DNA from: Anaerolineae bacterium
Lineage (GTDB): Bacteria; Chloroflexota; Anaerolineae; Promineifilales; Promineifilaceae
Direction of reading: 5' to 3'
Assembly (NCBI GenBank): GCA_023382655.1
Contig: JAHDWK010000001.1
Location: 297,089 to 361,088 of the forward strand
Length of the DNA: 64,000 bases
The notes under the pieces are model-generated. The model ran no database searches. It saw nothing but the letters and a program-made list of their open reading frames with translations, and was not told where the DNA came from. The position numbers and the translations under genes are program-made. Each line of letters starts with the position of its first letter. The first letter of the stretch is position 1. Positions 8,529 through 16,898 of the stretch are shown piece by piece.

Positions 8529-9938
8529 CTAAACGATAAAGGATTGGCCTAACTCTGGTACCTGTACATCGGGAAAATGTTGCTGTTGGCGCAGAGAGTT
8601 GGCAAAGGCCAAAGAAGCCTCTTCTTCCCCATGCACTATGAAGGTGTGTGACGGCCGTTCCCGAAAATGTCCCGTCCACTCTAGAAGTTCATCCCGGTCG
8701 GCATGGGCGCTGAAGCCATTGATCTTCTCCACCTGCGCCCGCAGTTCATACTCCTCGCCAAAAATACGCACCCGCGGTTGCCGTTCCACCAGGCGGCGTC
8801 CTAACGTATGCGGCGCTTGCCAGCCCACAATCAAAACCGTATTACGTGGCTCTTCAATATTGTTTTTCAGGTGATGCAAAATACGCCCCGCCTCCGCCAT
8901 GCCACTGGCGCTGATGATGACCGCCGGTTCAGCCATTGTATTAAGCGCCTTCGATTCGGCTGTGGAGCGAGTGTAGCGCATCATTTCAAAACCAAAGGGG
9001 TCTTTGTGGCCGTTTTCGGCCAAAAATAGAGACATTTCCTCGTCAAACGCCTCTGGGTGCAGGCGGTAAATACCCGTCGCGTCCACGGCCATAGGGCTGT
9101 CCACATAGACCGGCAAATGGGCCGGTATATGGCCACTTTCCACTAACTGATGCAGCCGGTAAACAAGTTCCTGTGTGCGCCCCACCGCAAACGAAGGCAC
9201 AATCACTTTGCCACCCCGTCTGTAGGTTTCATTGATAATGCGCTCCAGTTTTTTGCTGGCATCATCCTGCGCTTCATGTAGGCGATTGCCATAGGTACTT
9301 TCCACCAACAATACATCAGCTTCGGCAATAAAGGTGGGATCACGCAAAATAGGGCGGTCAAACCGCCCCACATCGCCACTGAAAACCAGCCGGATGTCTT
9401 GTTTGTTTTCTTCCTCTTCAATGTCCAACACCACAATGGCCGAGCCGAGGATATGCCCGGCGTCATAAAAGGTGAGGGTGAGGCCAGGGGCGATGGTAAA
9501 CGGCCGTTCATAGCCAATACCCACAAAAGAATTCAAACTCCTGGCAGCGTCTTGCACGGTATAAATGGGTTCCAAAGGTGGTTGGCCTTGTTTTTCCCGT
9601 TTTTTATTCAAATACTGAATGTCCGATTCCTGAATGCGGGCACTGTCATTCAGCATCACCACCGCCAGGTCACGGGTAGCGTAGGTGCAGAAAATGTTGC
9701 CCTGAAAACCACTCTTCACCAGATTGGGGATATTGCCACAATGATCAATATGGGCATGGGACAGCACCAGCGCGTCAATTTCGGCGGCATTAAAGGGCAG
9801 GTGTTGGTTGCGTTCATACGTCTCTTTGCGCGAACCCTGATACAAACCACAATCCAGCAATATCTTCAACCCGTTTACTTCCAGTAAATGTTGTGAGCCG
9901 GTTACGGTACGCACCGCGCCATGAAAGGTGATCTTCAT
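8529..9938 (-). CDS. Beta-CASP metallo-beta-lactamase fold nuclease
   Basis: A 469-residue member of the MBL fold beta-CASP family (CPSF73/Ysh1-like in bacteria), predicted RNA endo- or exonuclease. It starts FHGAVRTVTGSQHLLEVNG, and carries the zinc motif LSHAHIDHCGNIP near residue 60, later metal ligands at DAGHILGSA and FSGDVGR, the beta-CASP signature ISASGMAEAGRILHHL, and the C-terminal motif FSAHADRDEL. The full set of catalytic residues appears intact. It is followed (in genome order) by ribonuclease D on the same strand, so RNA processing genes are grouped. Confidence 0.92.
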   Translation of the reverse strand: MKITFHGAVRTVTGSQHLLEVNGLKILLDCGLYQGSRKETYERNQHLPFNAAEIDALVLSHAHIDHCGNIPNLVKSGFQGNIFCTYATRDLAVVMLNDSARIQESDIQYLNKKREKQGQPPLEPIYTVQDAARSLNSFVGIGYERPFTIAPGLTLTFYDAGHILGSAIVVLDIEEEENKQDIRLVFSGDVGRFDRPILRDPTFIAEADVLLVESTYGNRLHEAQDDASKKLERIINETYRRGGKVIVPSFAVGRTQELVYRLHQLVESGHIPAHLPVYVDSPMAVDATGIYRLHPEAFDEEMSLFLAENGHKDPFGFEMMRYTRSTAESKALNTMAEPAVIISASGMAEAGRILHHLKNNIEEPRNTVLIVGWQAPHTLGRRLVERQPRVRIFGEEYELRAQVEKINGFSAHADRDELLEWTGHFRERPSHTFIVHGEEEASLAFANSLRQQQHFPDVQVPELGQSFIV

Positions 9939-9995
9939 TGTCTGTCCTCGTTAATGGTGGCTGAATGCTGGTTGTTTGCCCCGGCCCACCAGTCA

Positions 9996-11132
9996 CTAGC
10001 CACCAGTGTGATTTTGCAGCAATTTCAAAATTTCTGGCCCATAGGTATAGCGTCGCCACTCTCCCAACCGTTCAATTCCGGCCAATTCCTCGCGTGTTTG
10101 CGGATTTTGATGGGCCAGGGCCCATAGACTGTCGCGGCTGAGGATCACGTCCGATTCCACACCACGCGCCTGGGCTTTTTCTTTGCGCCAGGTGTGTAAT
10201 TTGTCATAGCGGTTTACCACGTCTTCGGGGGGGCGATGGTTGCGTTTGGGGAAGCGGGGCGGCTCCGCCTGTTGGGCTTCGGCGACGAGGGGGAGGAGTT
10301 CACGGCCGTACCGCCGCACCTGTCCCTCAGACATGCCATATACCGCGTGTAATTCCCGCAGCGTGGTTGGACAAGATTGGGCAATTTCCAGTAGCGTGCG
10401 GTCACTCATCACCTTAAACAACGGCTGGTTGCTCCGTTCCGCCTGCTGATCCCGAAACGCATATAACGCTTTGAGTACCGCCTGCTGCGGGCGCGGCAGG
10501 TCATATGCGCCGCTGATGGCCCAAAAGCCATCTGGGTCAAATGTTTGATGGTTGGCTGACACCTGTGTCTGCTCCGCGAAAATCTCTTGCGCTTCCTGCC
10601 ACCTGTTTTGGGCAGCCAGCTCTGCTGCCAACTGATCCCGCAAAGCCAGTAAGTAGTGGGTGTCTAGCTGCGCATATTTCAGCAGGTCGGGGGTCAACGG
10701 CCGTTTACACCAGTTTGCCTTCTGATGTTTCTTGTTTTGCGCCACCCCATATAGTTCTTGCAATAGGTTTCCCAACCCATACCGCTCATACCCCAAAATC
10801 CGCGCCGCCCACATGGTGTCAAACAGGTTGGCGCACTGCCAGTCGTACTGCCGCTTCAGCAGCATCAGGTCATATTCGGCTGCATGAAAAATCTTCTCCA
10901 CATCCCAGTTGGCAATGAGTTGCCCTAAGCCGTCCAGATTTTCTATGGCTAACGGGTCAACAATATAATCTTGCGTGGGGATGGAAATCTGGATCAGGCA
11001 TACCCGCTCCCGGTAGGCATACATACTGTTGGCTTCCAGGTCAATGCCAAAACGCGGCTCCGTTTGCAGCCGCGCCAGACATGCCTGCCAGGCGCGCTCA
11101 GAAGTAACCAGGGTCGCTGGAGATAGGCTCAT
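9996..11132 (-). CDS. rnd: Ribonuclease D (3'-5' exonuclease with HRDC domain)
   Basis: A 378-residue DEDD exonuclease. The Exo I motif is FGIDLEANSMYAYRERVCLI, the Exo II region is IFHAAEYDLMLLKRQ and Exo III is LLKYAQLDTHYLLAL; an HRDC-type region follows (FRDQQAERSNQPLFKVMSD). RNase D trims tRNA and other small RNA 3' ends. The ATG at 11132 is preferred because TAGGAGATATGCG precedes it; the frame is open 45 bases further upstream only because it runs through a dispersed hairpin repeat at 11147-11173. Confidence 0.9.
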   Translation of the reverse strand: MSLSPATLVTSERAWQACLARLQTEPRFGIDLEANSMYAYRERVCLIQISIPTQDYIVDPLAIENLDGLGQLIANWDVEKIFHAAEYDLMLLKRQYDWQCANLFDTMWAARILGYERYGLGNLLQELYGVAQNKKHQKANWCKRPLTPDLLKYAQLDTHYLLALRDQLAAELAAQNRWQEAQEIFAEQTQVSANHQTFDPDGFWAISGAYDLPRPQQAVLKALYAFRDQQAERSNQPLFKVMSDRTLLEIAQSCPTTLRELHAVYGMSEGQVRRYGRELLPLVAEAQQAEPPRFPKRNHRPPEDVVNRYDKLHTWRKEKAQARGVESDVILSRDSLWALAHQNPQTREELAGIERLGEWRRYTYGPEILKLLQNHTGG

Positions 11133-11146
11133 CGCATATCTCCTAA

Positions 11147-11173
11147 GTGGGGCGATTTTCAAAATCGCCCCAC
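11147..11173. repeat. Dispersed 27-base hairpin, copy 1
   Basis: A perfect inverted repeat with 13-base arms (GTGGGGCGATTTT and complement) around a single C. An identical copy occurs at 15875-15901 and a variant with changed outer arms at 33902-33928. It sits immediately upstream of the ribonuclease D ribosome binding site. Confidence 0.9.
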
Positions 11174-11266
11174 ACACCAGTAAGTGGGGTCACGTTGGGG
11201 GAAGGGTTCATAGGGGGATAATAGGATGGTTCCATCGCGTTTCATTATAGCACGATGGTCAAGATA

Positions 11267-11325
11267 TGATGCGTGATACGTGATGCGTGAGGACTTTCTG
11301 GTCACGCTTCACGTATCACGCATCA
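11267..11325. repeat. Inverted repeat of GTGATGCGTGA words
   Basis: Arms 11267-11290 and 11302-11325 (24 bases each, one mismatch) are built from tandem TGATGCG/TGATACG words. The right arm encodes the last residues and stop codon of the HoxU-like gene. Related sequence occurs at 39112-39168 and 61804-61850. Confidence 0.85.
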
Positions 11326-12013
11326 CGTTCTTCTTCCGCTTCCGCCGCGTGGCTTCAAAAATCGAATCCGGGTCCCACCCCTGTTCCAACAACGCTTGCC
11401 GTTTGGGTTTCAGCGCCCCGGTGGGGCAGACGCCCACACATTGCCCGCAAAAGACACAGGTTGTGTCCGTCATGCCATTGCCCATAAACGTGCCGATCTG
11501 GGTGTGGAAGCCACGGCCGTCAAAACTCAGGGCAAACGTATACTGGGCATCCTCCGCGCACACCTGTACACAGCGCCAACAGTTGATGCACTGGTTGTAG
11601 TCGCGGATATAAAACGGGTTGTCGTCGTGAATAGGCGCAGTGCGGCGCTCACCATGCGCGAAGCGCCCTTCATCGGCCTCATACTCTTGCAGCAAAGCCA
11701 GGATTTCCGGCGCTTCGGCCAGTTCCACCGTCGCTGCCAGCATTTCCAGGATAGTGCGCCGCCCCCGACACACATCGTCGCTGTGTGTCTCCACGTTCAT
11801 GCCGTTGGCGCACTGAGTTACACACGCCGCCGCCTGCACCCGCCAGCCCACATCCACCGAACAAACCCGGCACAAGCCGTTAGCCGTTAAGTGCGGATGG
11901 TAACAAATCACAGGAATCTCAATCCCCAACTGCGCCGCCGCATCCAGAATGGTTGTGCCCTGGGGGACAGTGACTTCACGGCCGTCAATTTTGAGGGTAA
12001 CTGTTTCGCTCAT
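11309..12013 (-). CDS. HoxU/NuoG-like iron-sulfur electron transfer subunit
   Basis: A 234-residue protein with an N-terminal [2Fe-2S] ferredoxin domain ([15 protein letters not shown], then CVTQC, residues ~37-75) and a C-terminal pair of 4Fe-4S motifs ([11 protein letters not shown] and [11 protein letters not shown] followed by PTGA). This is the layout of HoxU, the N-terminus of NuoG and FdsA/FdhA diaphorase arms, which pass electrons from an NADH-oxidising NuoF-type subunit. The CxxCxxxxxC cluster normally between the two parts of HoxU/NuoG is not present, so one iron-sulfur site appears lost. The adjacent upstream gene is a NuoE-NuoF fusion, the expected partner. The last residues (VMRDT) and stop come from an intergenic repeat. 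Confidence 0.85.
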   Translation of the reverse strand: MSETVTLKIDGREVTVPQGTTILDAAAQLGIEIPVICYHPHLTANGLCRVCSVDVGWRVQAAACVTQCANGMNVETHSDDVCRGRRTILEMLAATVELAEAPEILALLQEYEADEGRFAHGERRTAPIHDDNPFYIRDYNQCINCWRCVQVCAEDAQYTFALSFDGRGFHTQIGTFMGNGMTDTTCVFCGQCVGVCPTGALKPKRQALLEQGWDPDSIFEATRRKRKKNVMRDT

Positions 12014-12069
12014 GGTTGCTCCAGAGTAATGATGTAATGACGTAATTACCCAATTACATCATTACCCAA

Positions 12070-13803
12070 TTACTCCACTAACTCCGGCCACAGATTGATG
12101 GCGCTGACGATGGCGGCTGCGGCCGTTTGCCCCAAACCGCAGAGTGAAGTTTCCGTCATGGTGAAACCCACATCCAACAGGCGCTCTTTGTCGCCCGGTT
12201 GGGGGCCGCCGTTGTGGTTGATGTGGTGCAAAATTTCCATTTGCCGCTGCGTGCCAATCTGGCAGGGGAAACATTTGCCACAGCTCTCATGGGCGAAGAA
12301 GTGCGCCAGATGGTACAGCGTGTGCCGCATATCGGTCTGGTCATCAATGACCATGACCACGCCGGAGCCAAGGGGGAAGGCGTGGTTGCGCGAGGAGGCA
12401 TAGGTGAGCGGGTAATCCAGTTCGGCGGGGCTGAGAAAACGGCCGGCCGCCCCGCCCACGAGAACGGCTTGAATGTCACGGCCGTCCTTCACCCCACCAC
12501 CCATCTCTATCAACTCCCGCACCGTTACCCCAAATGGCAGTTCATACAACCCCGGCTGGTTTATATGCCCACTCAGGCAGAACCACTTCGTCCCTTTTGA
12601 ATCATCTGTGCCGTGTGCCGCCCACGCCTCCCAACCAATGCGGGCTACCGCCAATGCCGCCACCAGCGTCTCCACGTTGTTGATGGCCGTTGGCTGGTGA
12701 AACAGGCCATGTGTGGTGGGGAAGGGGGGCTTGATGCGCGGAAAGCCCCGTTTGCCCTCAATGGCTTCAAACAGCGCCGTCTCCTCGCCGCAAATGTACG
12801 CGCCTGCACCCAGCCGCACTTCAATGTCAAAATGAAAACCGGGACGCCCCAGAATGTTGCGGCCCAGATACCCGGCAGCCCGCGCCTTTTCTACCGCATT
12901 CAGCAGCCGCTTATAGCTGCGTGGGTATTCACCGCGAATAAAAATCCAGCCATTCTCCGCCCCCACCACGTAGGCCGCCAGGGTCATTGCCTCCACCAGG
13001 CTAAACGGGTCTTCTTCCATCAGCCCACGATCTTTGAATGTGCCTGGTTCGCTCTCGTCACAGTTGGCGATGATGTGCTTTTGCGCCGGGGCGCCGGGAG
13101 CGGCGCGGGTAAATTTCCACTTATTGCCCACCGGGAACATAGCCCCACCGCGTCCCAAAATGTTGCTGGCGTCCATCCACTGGATGATTTCTTCTGGCGT
13201 GTGCTGCATGGCGTTTTGCAGCCCCACATACCCCTCGTGTGCCAGGTAATCGTCCAGGCTCAGGGGGTCAATCTGCCCCACACGGAATAGCTTTAGTTTG
13301 GGTTCGCCGTAGATTTTGGCGGCGGGTTCGGGGTAGGTACCGGCCAGGAAGTCGTCTACGGCCGTGACCGTCAAATCTCCCGCCGGTTTATCGCCATACA
13401 ACGCATTAGGCGCGTGTTCACACATGCCCAGGCAGGGGACGCGCTCATAGGCAATACTTCCATCCGCGCTCACCTCACCATGTTGCAGCCCCAATTTGGC
13501 AGAGACCGCCTGGTGAATGGCTTCACACCCGGCTAACTGGCAGGCCACATCTTCGCACACCCGGACGACGGTGCGGGCCATCGGCCGGTTGTAAAACATG
13601 GTGTAAAACTCAATGACGCCGTGAATGTCGGCCAGAGGCACCCGCAGCGTTTTGCTCACCGCTTCCTGCACAGCGGCGGGCAGCCAGCCGTAAATCGCTT
13701 GCGCTTCATGCAGCAGGGGGAGAAGGGCGTCACGGCGACGGCCGTGATACTTTTTTAATACCGGTTCCAACAATATTAAATCAACGGGTTCAATAGTGGT
13801 CAT
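12070..13803 (-). CDS. NuoE-NuoF fusion, NADH-oxidising diaphorase subunit
   Basis: About 577 residues. The N-terminal NuoE-like thioredoxin-fold domain (to about residue 155) has [2Fe-2S] ligands in VRVCEDVACQLAGC and PCLGMCEH. The NuoF part has NILGRGGAMFPVGNKW (NADH loop), ANCDESEPGTFKDR (FMN site), GAGAYICGEETAL and the 4Fe-4S motif ESCGKCFPCQIGT with a fourth Cys in TSLCGLGQ. It probably oxidises or reduces NAD(P) and passes electrons to the HoxU-like protein. No hydrogenase, formate dehydrogenase catalytic subunit or complex I genes are in the window, so the partner enzyme is unknown. Start uncertain: ATG at 13803 or 13818; the frame stays open to a GTG at 13929. Confidence 0.88.
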   Translation of the reverse strand: MTTIEPVDLILLEPVLKKYHGRRRDALLPLLHEAQAIYGWLPAAVQEAVSKTLRVPLADIHGVIEFYTMFYNRPMARTVVRVCEDVACQLAGCEAIHQAVSAKLGLQHGEVSADGSIAYERVPCLGMCEHAPNALYGDKPAGDLTVTAVDDFLAGTYPEPAAKIYGEPKLKLFRVGQIDPLSLDDYLAHEGYVGLQNAMQHTPEEIIQWMDASNILGRGGAMFPVGNKWKFTRAAPGAPAQKHIIANCDESEPGTFKDRGLMEEDPFSLVEAMTLAAYVVGAENGWIFIRGEYPRSYKRLLNAVEKARAAGYLGRNILGRPGFHFDIEVRLGAGAYICGEETALFEAIEGKRGFPRIKPPFPTTHGLFHQPTAINNVETLVAALAVARIGWEAWAAHGTDDSKGTKWFCLSGHINQPGLYELPFGVTVRELIEMGGGVKDGRDIQAVLVGGAAGRFLSPAELDYPLTYASSRNHAFPLGSGVVMVIDDQTDMRHTLYHLAHFFAHESCGKCFPCQIGTQRQMEILHHINHNGGPQPGDKERLLDVGFTMTETSLCGLGQTAAAAIVSAINLWPELVE

Positions 13804-13930
13804 GTCTGTGGCTCGCATTGTGTATGGCCGTCCTGGCAATACACCCATCGGTAAGACATGCCGATTGTACCGGAGAGTGGGGTAACTTCCAATGTGACGT
13901 TTGTGAGGAAGCAGAGGTATAAATGTCACT

Positions 13931-13964
13931 AGACCCTAAGAGTTTCTGAAAACCCTTAGGGTCT
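13931..13964. repeat. Hairpin repeat, AGACCCTAAG arms
   Basis: AGACCCTAAG (13931-13940) pairs perfectly with CTTAGGGTCT (13955-13964) around a loop containing GTTTCTGAAAA. A close relative lies at 16759-16791 and a hairpin with the same loop style but different arms at 22423-22456. It lies just after the stop of the multihaem cytochrome gene. Confidence 0.8.
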
Positions 13965-13972
13965 TAAAAACA

Positions 13973-15856
13973 TTACGGATTCCGCATCACCACCGGCAAA
14001 TAGACCAAACTCTGCTCGCCAAAGCTGACGATGCCCATCACTTCCGGTGTGCTGCGCCCCGTTGCCTCCCACAAGCTGTACAAAATCTGCCCGTTGTTGT
14101 TGGGGTTGCCCACGTTTGGGTTATTGTCGCGCAGGAACTCGATATACTCTTTGGAAGAGGTCTGGTAGAGCAGGCGGACACGGCCGTATACCACCCCCTC
14201 TGGCAGTGCATACACCACCTCATCCCAATATTGCCCATCCGCATACCGGGTCGGGTCGGGCTGCCCATTGGTGCGTGGCTCCGCGCCCACAGTCGCAAAT
14301 GCCGCATAGTCAAAACCACGCGGCGGAATGCGGTTATCCTTAACAATGATGTTATTCAACGCGAAATGGAAAGATTCACCCGATGGCAGCCCCAACTGTG
14401 CTGCCAAATCTGGCGTCAGCCCATGTTTGGATTCATACACCTGAATATCAGCATCCAGCGTTAAGTCGCCGGTGGCCGGGTCATACGCGCCGGAGGTGTA
14501 CACCAGGTTGCCTTCCGCATCATACCCCTCCACTTGCAGCCACATGCGGCGGCCTTCCACGTAACCTGTGGGCAGCTTGTGGCCGGAGTTGTTGGTGACG
14601 CGCACGGTTAATTCGTTGGTATCGGTGGAGTGTACGGCCGTGACCACCGCCGCATTTTGCAGCATATACCGGGCACGTTCAATACCCAGGTTCAACGCCT
14701 CCACCCGCGCTGGTTCTGCCTGGAACGTGGCGCTAAAAACCGGGTGCAGCGGGATAATTTGCGGCACCCAGGTATTCGCCCCCGTTAAATCATGTAACGG
14801 CATATCCTCACGTACCGGCATCCCGTTCGGGTCGCCAAAATAGCTACCGCCCACCCCCGTCACATCCCGCATATGGCAATCCTGGCAGGTAACCACATAC
14901 GTCTTGTTGCCGCCAAATTCTGGCGCATACACCCCTTCTGGCGTGTTATATTGGCTCAGCCGCCATTCGCTAAACGTGCGCTCAATGGGAAACATCTTGC
15001 TCGTATCCGTGAACGGCTGCCCCAACGGATTCAGCGCATACGTCTGGCTGATCTCATTCCAACTGAGCAGCGGATTGCTAATATCGTGGCAGGTGCCACA
15101 AAAGGCCGATTCTTGATGGTAGCGGGATTGAATCGTCTCTGCCCCATTGATCTCATGTGGATTGAAACCAATGTCACCAACCACATCAAACGGGCCGCGC
15201 CGGTAATCTTCCGGGTCAAACACCATCGTCGCATTCCCATCACTGATCGGGATGGTCGTCGTAATCGTTGCCGTCAGCACATACAGGTCACGCGGATCAT
15301 TGCTCTCGTCCGGTGTGGGATCAGACATGCGGTGGCATACCTCACATTGCACCCCTTCCAGGTCAATCGGGTTTTCCATGGGATCAACCGCCAGCGTCCC
15401 ACTCACAATGCGCCCTTCCAGCCAGGCGCGAGGCAGGTGGCAGCGCAGACAAAATTCACCGCTGAACTGGGCGTCAGCCATGGCAATATCCAGCGCCGCA
15501 TAAAACACAGGGTCACGGCCGGCCTGAGCCATCATGCTGCCCTGCCAGCCCGTCCAGGGTTCATACTCCGCCGGTTGGGGCACTTTCTCGCTGTAATTGC
15601 TGTGGCAGTGCGAACAGATGAACGGGGCGGTAATCGTATCGGTGACATGGCCGGGCTGTGTGCCAGGAGCAAAAAAGTCAGCCAGGGTACTGGGGACAAG
15701 CGCCGCGCCCGTGTAGTTGTCGGGCAGCGGCGGATGATTATCGGGCAGCGCCTGCGCCGCTTGTGGCCGCGGCGTGAGGCCCAGCAGCATGAACAGACCA
15801 CCGGCGCACAACAACGCCAATCCGGCGGGGAATAAGATGGAAGGTATACGGTTCAT
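13973..15856 (-). CDS. Multihaem cytochrome c, five CXXCH motifs
   Basis: A 627-residue exported protein. An N-terminal membrane segment (ILFPAGLALLCAGGLFMLLGL) acts as signal or anchor. Five haem c motifs are visible: CSHCH, CLRCH, CEVCH, CGTCH and CQDCH, all in the first ~330 residues; the rest is a beta-rich domain (NELTVRVTNNSGHKLPTGY) as seen in cytochrome c554-related and other multihaem proteins. AAGGAGAATTT precedes the ATG at 15856. It lies between two small membrane proteins and a diaphorase pair, all leftward, which suggests an electron transfer chain linking quinol or NADH to an extracytoplasmic acceptor. The acceptor cannot be named from sequence. Confidence 0.85.
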   Translation of the reverse strand: MNRIPSILFPAGLALLCAGGLFMLLGLTPRPQAAQALPDNHPPLPDNYTGAALVPSTLADFFAPGTQPGHVTDTITAPFICSHCHSNYSEKVPQPAEYEPWTGWQGSMMAQAGRDPVFYAALDIAMADAQFSGEFCLRCHLPRAWLEGRIVSGTLAVDPMENPIDLEGVQCEVCHRMSDPTPDESNDPRDLYVLTATITTTIPISDGNATMVFDPEDYRRGPFDVVGDIGFNPHEINGAETIQSRYHQESAFCGTCHDISNPLLSWNEISQTYALNPLGQPFTDTSKMFPIERTFSEWRLSQYNTPEGVYAPEFGGNKTYVVTCQDCHMRDVTGVGGSYFGDPNGMPVREDMPLHDLTGANTWVPQIIPLHPVFSATFQAEPARVEALNLGIERARYMLQNAAVVTAVHSTDTNELTVRVTNNSGHKLPTGYVEGRRMWLQVEGYDAEGNLVYTSGAYDPATGDLTLDADIQVYESKHGLTPDLAAQLGLPSGESFHFALNNIIVKDNRIPPRGFDYAAFATVGAEPRTNGQPDPTRYADGQYWDEVVYALPEGVVYGRVRLLYQTSSKEYIEFLRDNNPNVGNPNNNGQILYSLWEATGRSTPEVMGIVSFGEQSLVYLPVVMRNP

Positions 15857-15874
15857 AAATTCTCCTTGTCTAAA

Positions 15875-15901
15875 GTGGGGCGATTTTCAAAATCGCCCCA
15901 C
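15875..15901. repeat. Dispersed 27-base hairpin, copy 2
   Basis: Identical to the hairpin at 11147-11173: 13-base arms (GTGGGGCGATTTT and complement) around a C. It fills the gap between the membrane protein gene and the multihaem cytochrome gene, so it would be in their shared transcript. Confidence 0.9.
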
Positions 15902-15904
15902 AGT

Positions 15905-16315
15905 TTATGCTCCTTCTCTGGAAACAACCCGCCCCCAGGCATGGGCGGCAAAAAATAAAACTGCCGCCATTTCCGCCAGCCGCCCGGCAAATAGAACCCA
16001 TGCCCCGGCGCGAAATGTTGTGCCTGCCACCACCAGCCAGATACCCACATTCAGCAGCACAACAGCTGCCTGAGCATATCCTTCATTCGGCCGGCGCAGT
16101 TGTTGCCAATAACGAGGCAATATCCAAAAGGCCACCCCTAGGGTCAACTGTACAATCCACCCCATCAACAGGAATTCAATGTGCGCGGGCAGCCACGCCC
16201 ATAGGATGGGGTGCAAGGCAACCCCCTTGTGCGCCAGCAGCAGCGCGCCAATGGTGATCCCCAACAACAGGTAGATCAAGGCAGCGCGGATAATCCATTG
16301 GCTCAGACGAGGCAT
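15905..16315 (-). CDS. Small four-TM membrane protein, possible haem-binding cytochrome-oxidase-like fold
   Basis: A 136-residue protein with four hydrophobic segments. It is a paralogue of the next gene: both start MP-LT/LS-RW-I-A-L-YL and share H-x3-4-L-GW-xQ-x3-G in TM2 (here HIEFLLMGWIVQLTLGV). A conserved His in that motif and one in AHAWGR could ligate haem, as in NnrS and cbb3-type subunit I-like families, but that is inference. It is two bases from the paralogue and just upstream of the multihaem cytochrome gene, so a quinol-oxidising membrane module feeding the cytochrome is plausible. Confidence 0.65.
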   Translation of the reverse strand: MPRLSQWIIRAALIYLLLGITIGALLLAHKGVALHPILWAWLPAHIEFLLMGWIVQLTLGVAFWILPRYWQQLRRPNEGYAQAAVVLLNVGIWLVVAGTTFRAGAWVLFAGRLAEMAAVLFFAAHAWGRVVSREGA

Positions 16316-16316
16316 A

Positions 16317-16748
16317 TCACCCTCCGCGATATTTTTCCTTCACCCGCGGCCAGGCCAGGAAAACAAACAACACAATCCCTGCCCATTGCAGCAGCGCGGA
16401 AACAACCAACAACCAGCCCAAACCAACTTCTGGACGAACGGCTACCAACGGCTCACCAATCACCCGCAGCAGCAGGCCCACATTTAAGCAAATGAAGCTG
16501 GCCCATCCTAATTGTTCATTACCACGTGGCTGGACGCGGGTGATAATGGGAAACATCCAGTAGATGACGCCAAAGATCATTTGCGTCACCCAACCAACCA
16601 GAAAAAGATGGAAGTAAACCGGATTCATAAAACGAATAAAGACGGGCAGTTTCATAGTAGCTGGTAGCGCCAACAACAAAGCCAACAATAAGGCGGCTGC
16701 CAGGTAAACCAGAGCGGATTTGATATACCAACGAGTGAGTGTGGGCAT
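16317..16748 (-). CDS. Small four-TM membrane protein, paralogue of the adjacent gene
   Basis: A 143-residue protein with four membrane segments, first in the leftward redox cluster. TM2 carries NPVYFHLFLVGWVTQMIFGV, the same histidine-GW-Q pattern as the adjacent gene at 15905-16315, showing tandem duplication. The C-terminus is basic (WPRVKEKYRGG), probably cytoplasmic. The pair may form a heterodimeric haem protein. No enzyme function can be assigned from sequence alone. Confidence 0.65.
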   Translation of the reverse strand: MPTLTRWYIKSALVYLAAALLLALLLALPATMKLPVFIRFMNPVYFHLFLVGWVTQMIFGVIYWMFPIITRVQPRGNEQLGWASFICLNVGLLLRVIGEPLVAVRPEVGLGWLLVVSALLQWAGIVLFVFLAWPRVKEKYRGG

Positions 16749-16758
16749 GATTTATAAC

Positions 16759-16791
16759 AGACCTTAAGGGTTTGCGAAACACTTAGGGTCT
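16759..16791. repeat. Hairpin repeat, AGACC-TTAAGGGTTT arms
   Basis: Imperfect inverted repeat AGACCTTAAGGGTTT / AAACACTTAGGGTCT around a GCG loop. It is a sequence relative of the hairpin at 13931-13964 and lies upstream of the leftward membrane protein gene. Confidence 0.7.
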
Positions 16792-16898
16792 TGCCAGAAC
16801 GTGGGATATAATCGCCCGCGTTTGTAAACTCAGGCGAGCATTGTAAAGAGGTTGGCCTGATTTGCCAACATGGAGATTAGAGATTGGAGGTTGATATC

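Noticed and set aside
13804-13929. Upstream extension of the NuoE-NuoF gene to the GTG at 13929
   Set aside because: The extra residues do not resemble NuoE and abut a hairpin repeat; the ATG at 13803 or 13818 starts the domain.
14873-15835. Long plus-strand frame opposite the multihaem cytochrome gene
   Set aside because: Shadow of the cytochrome gene, with no motif; the minus frame has five CXXCH motifs.
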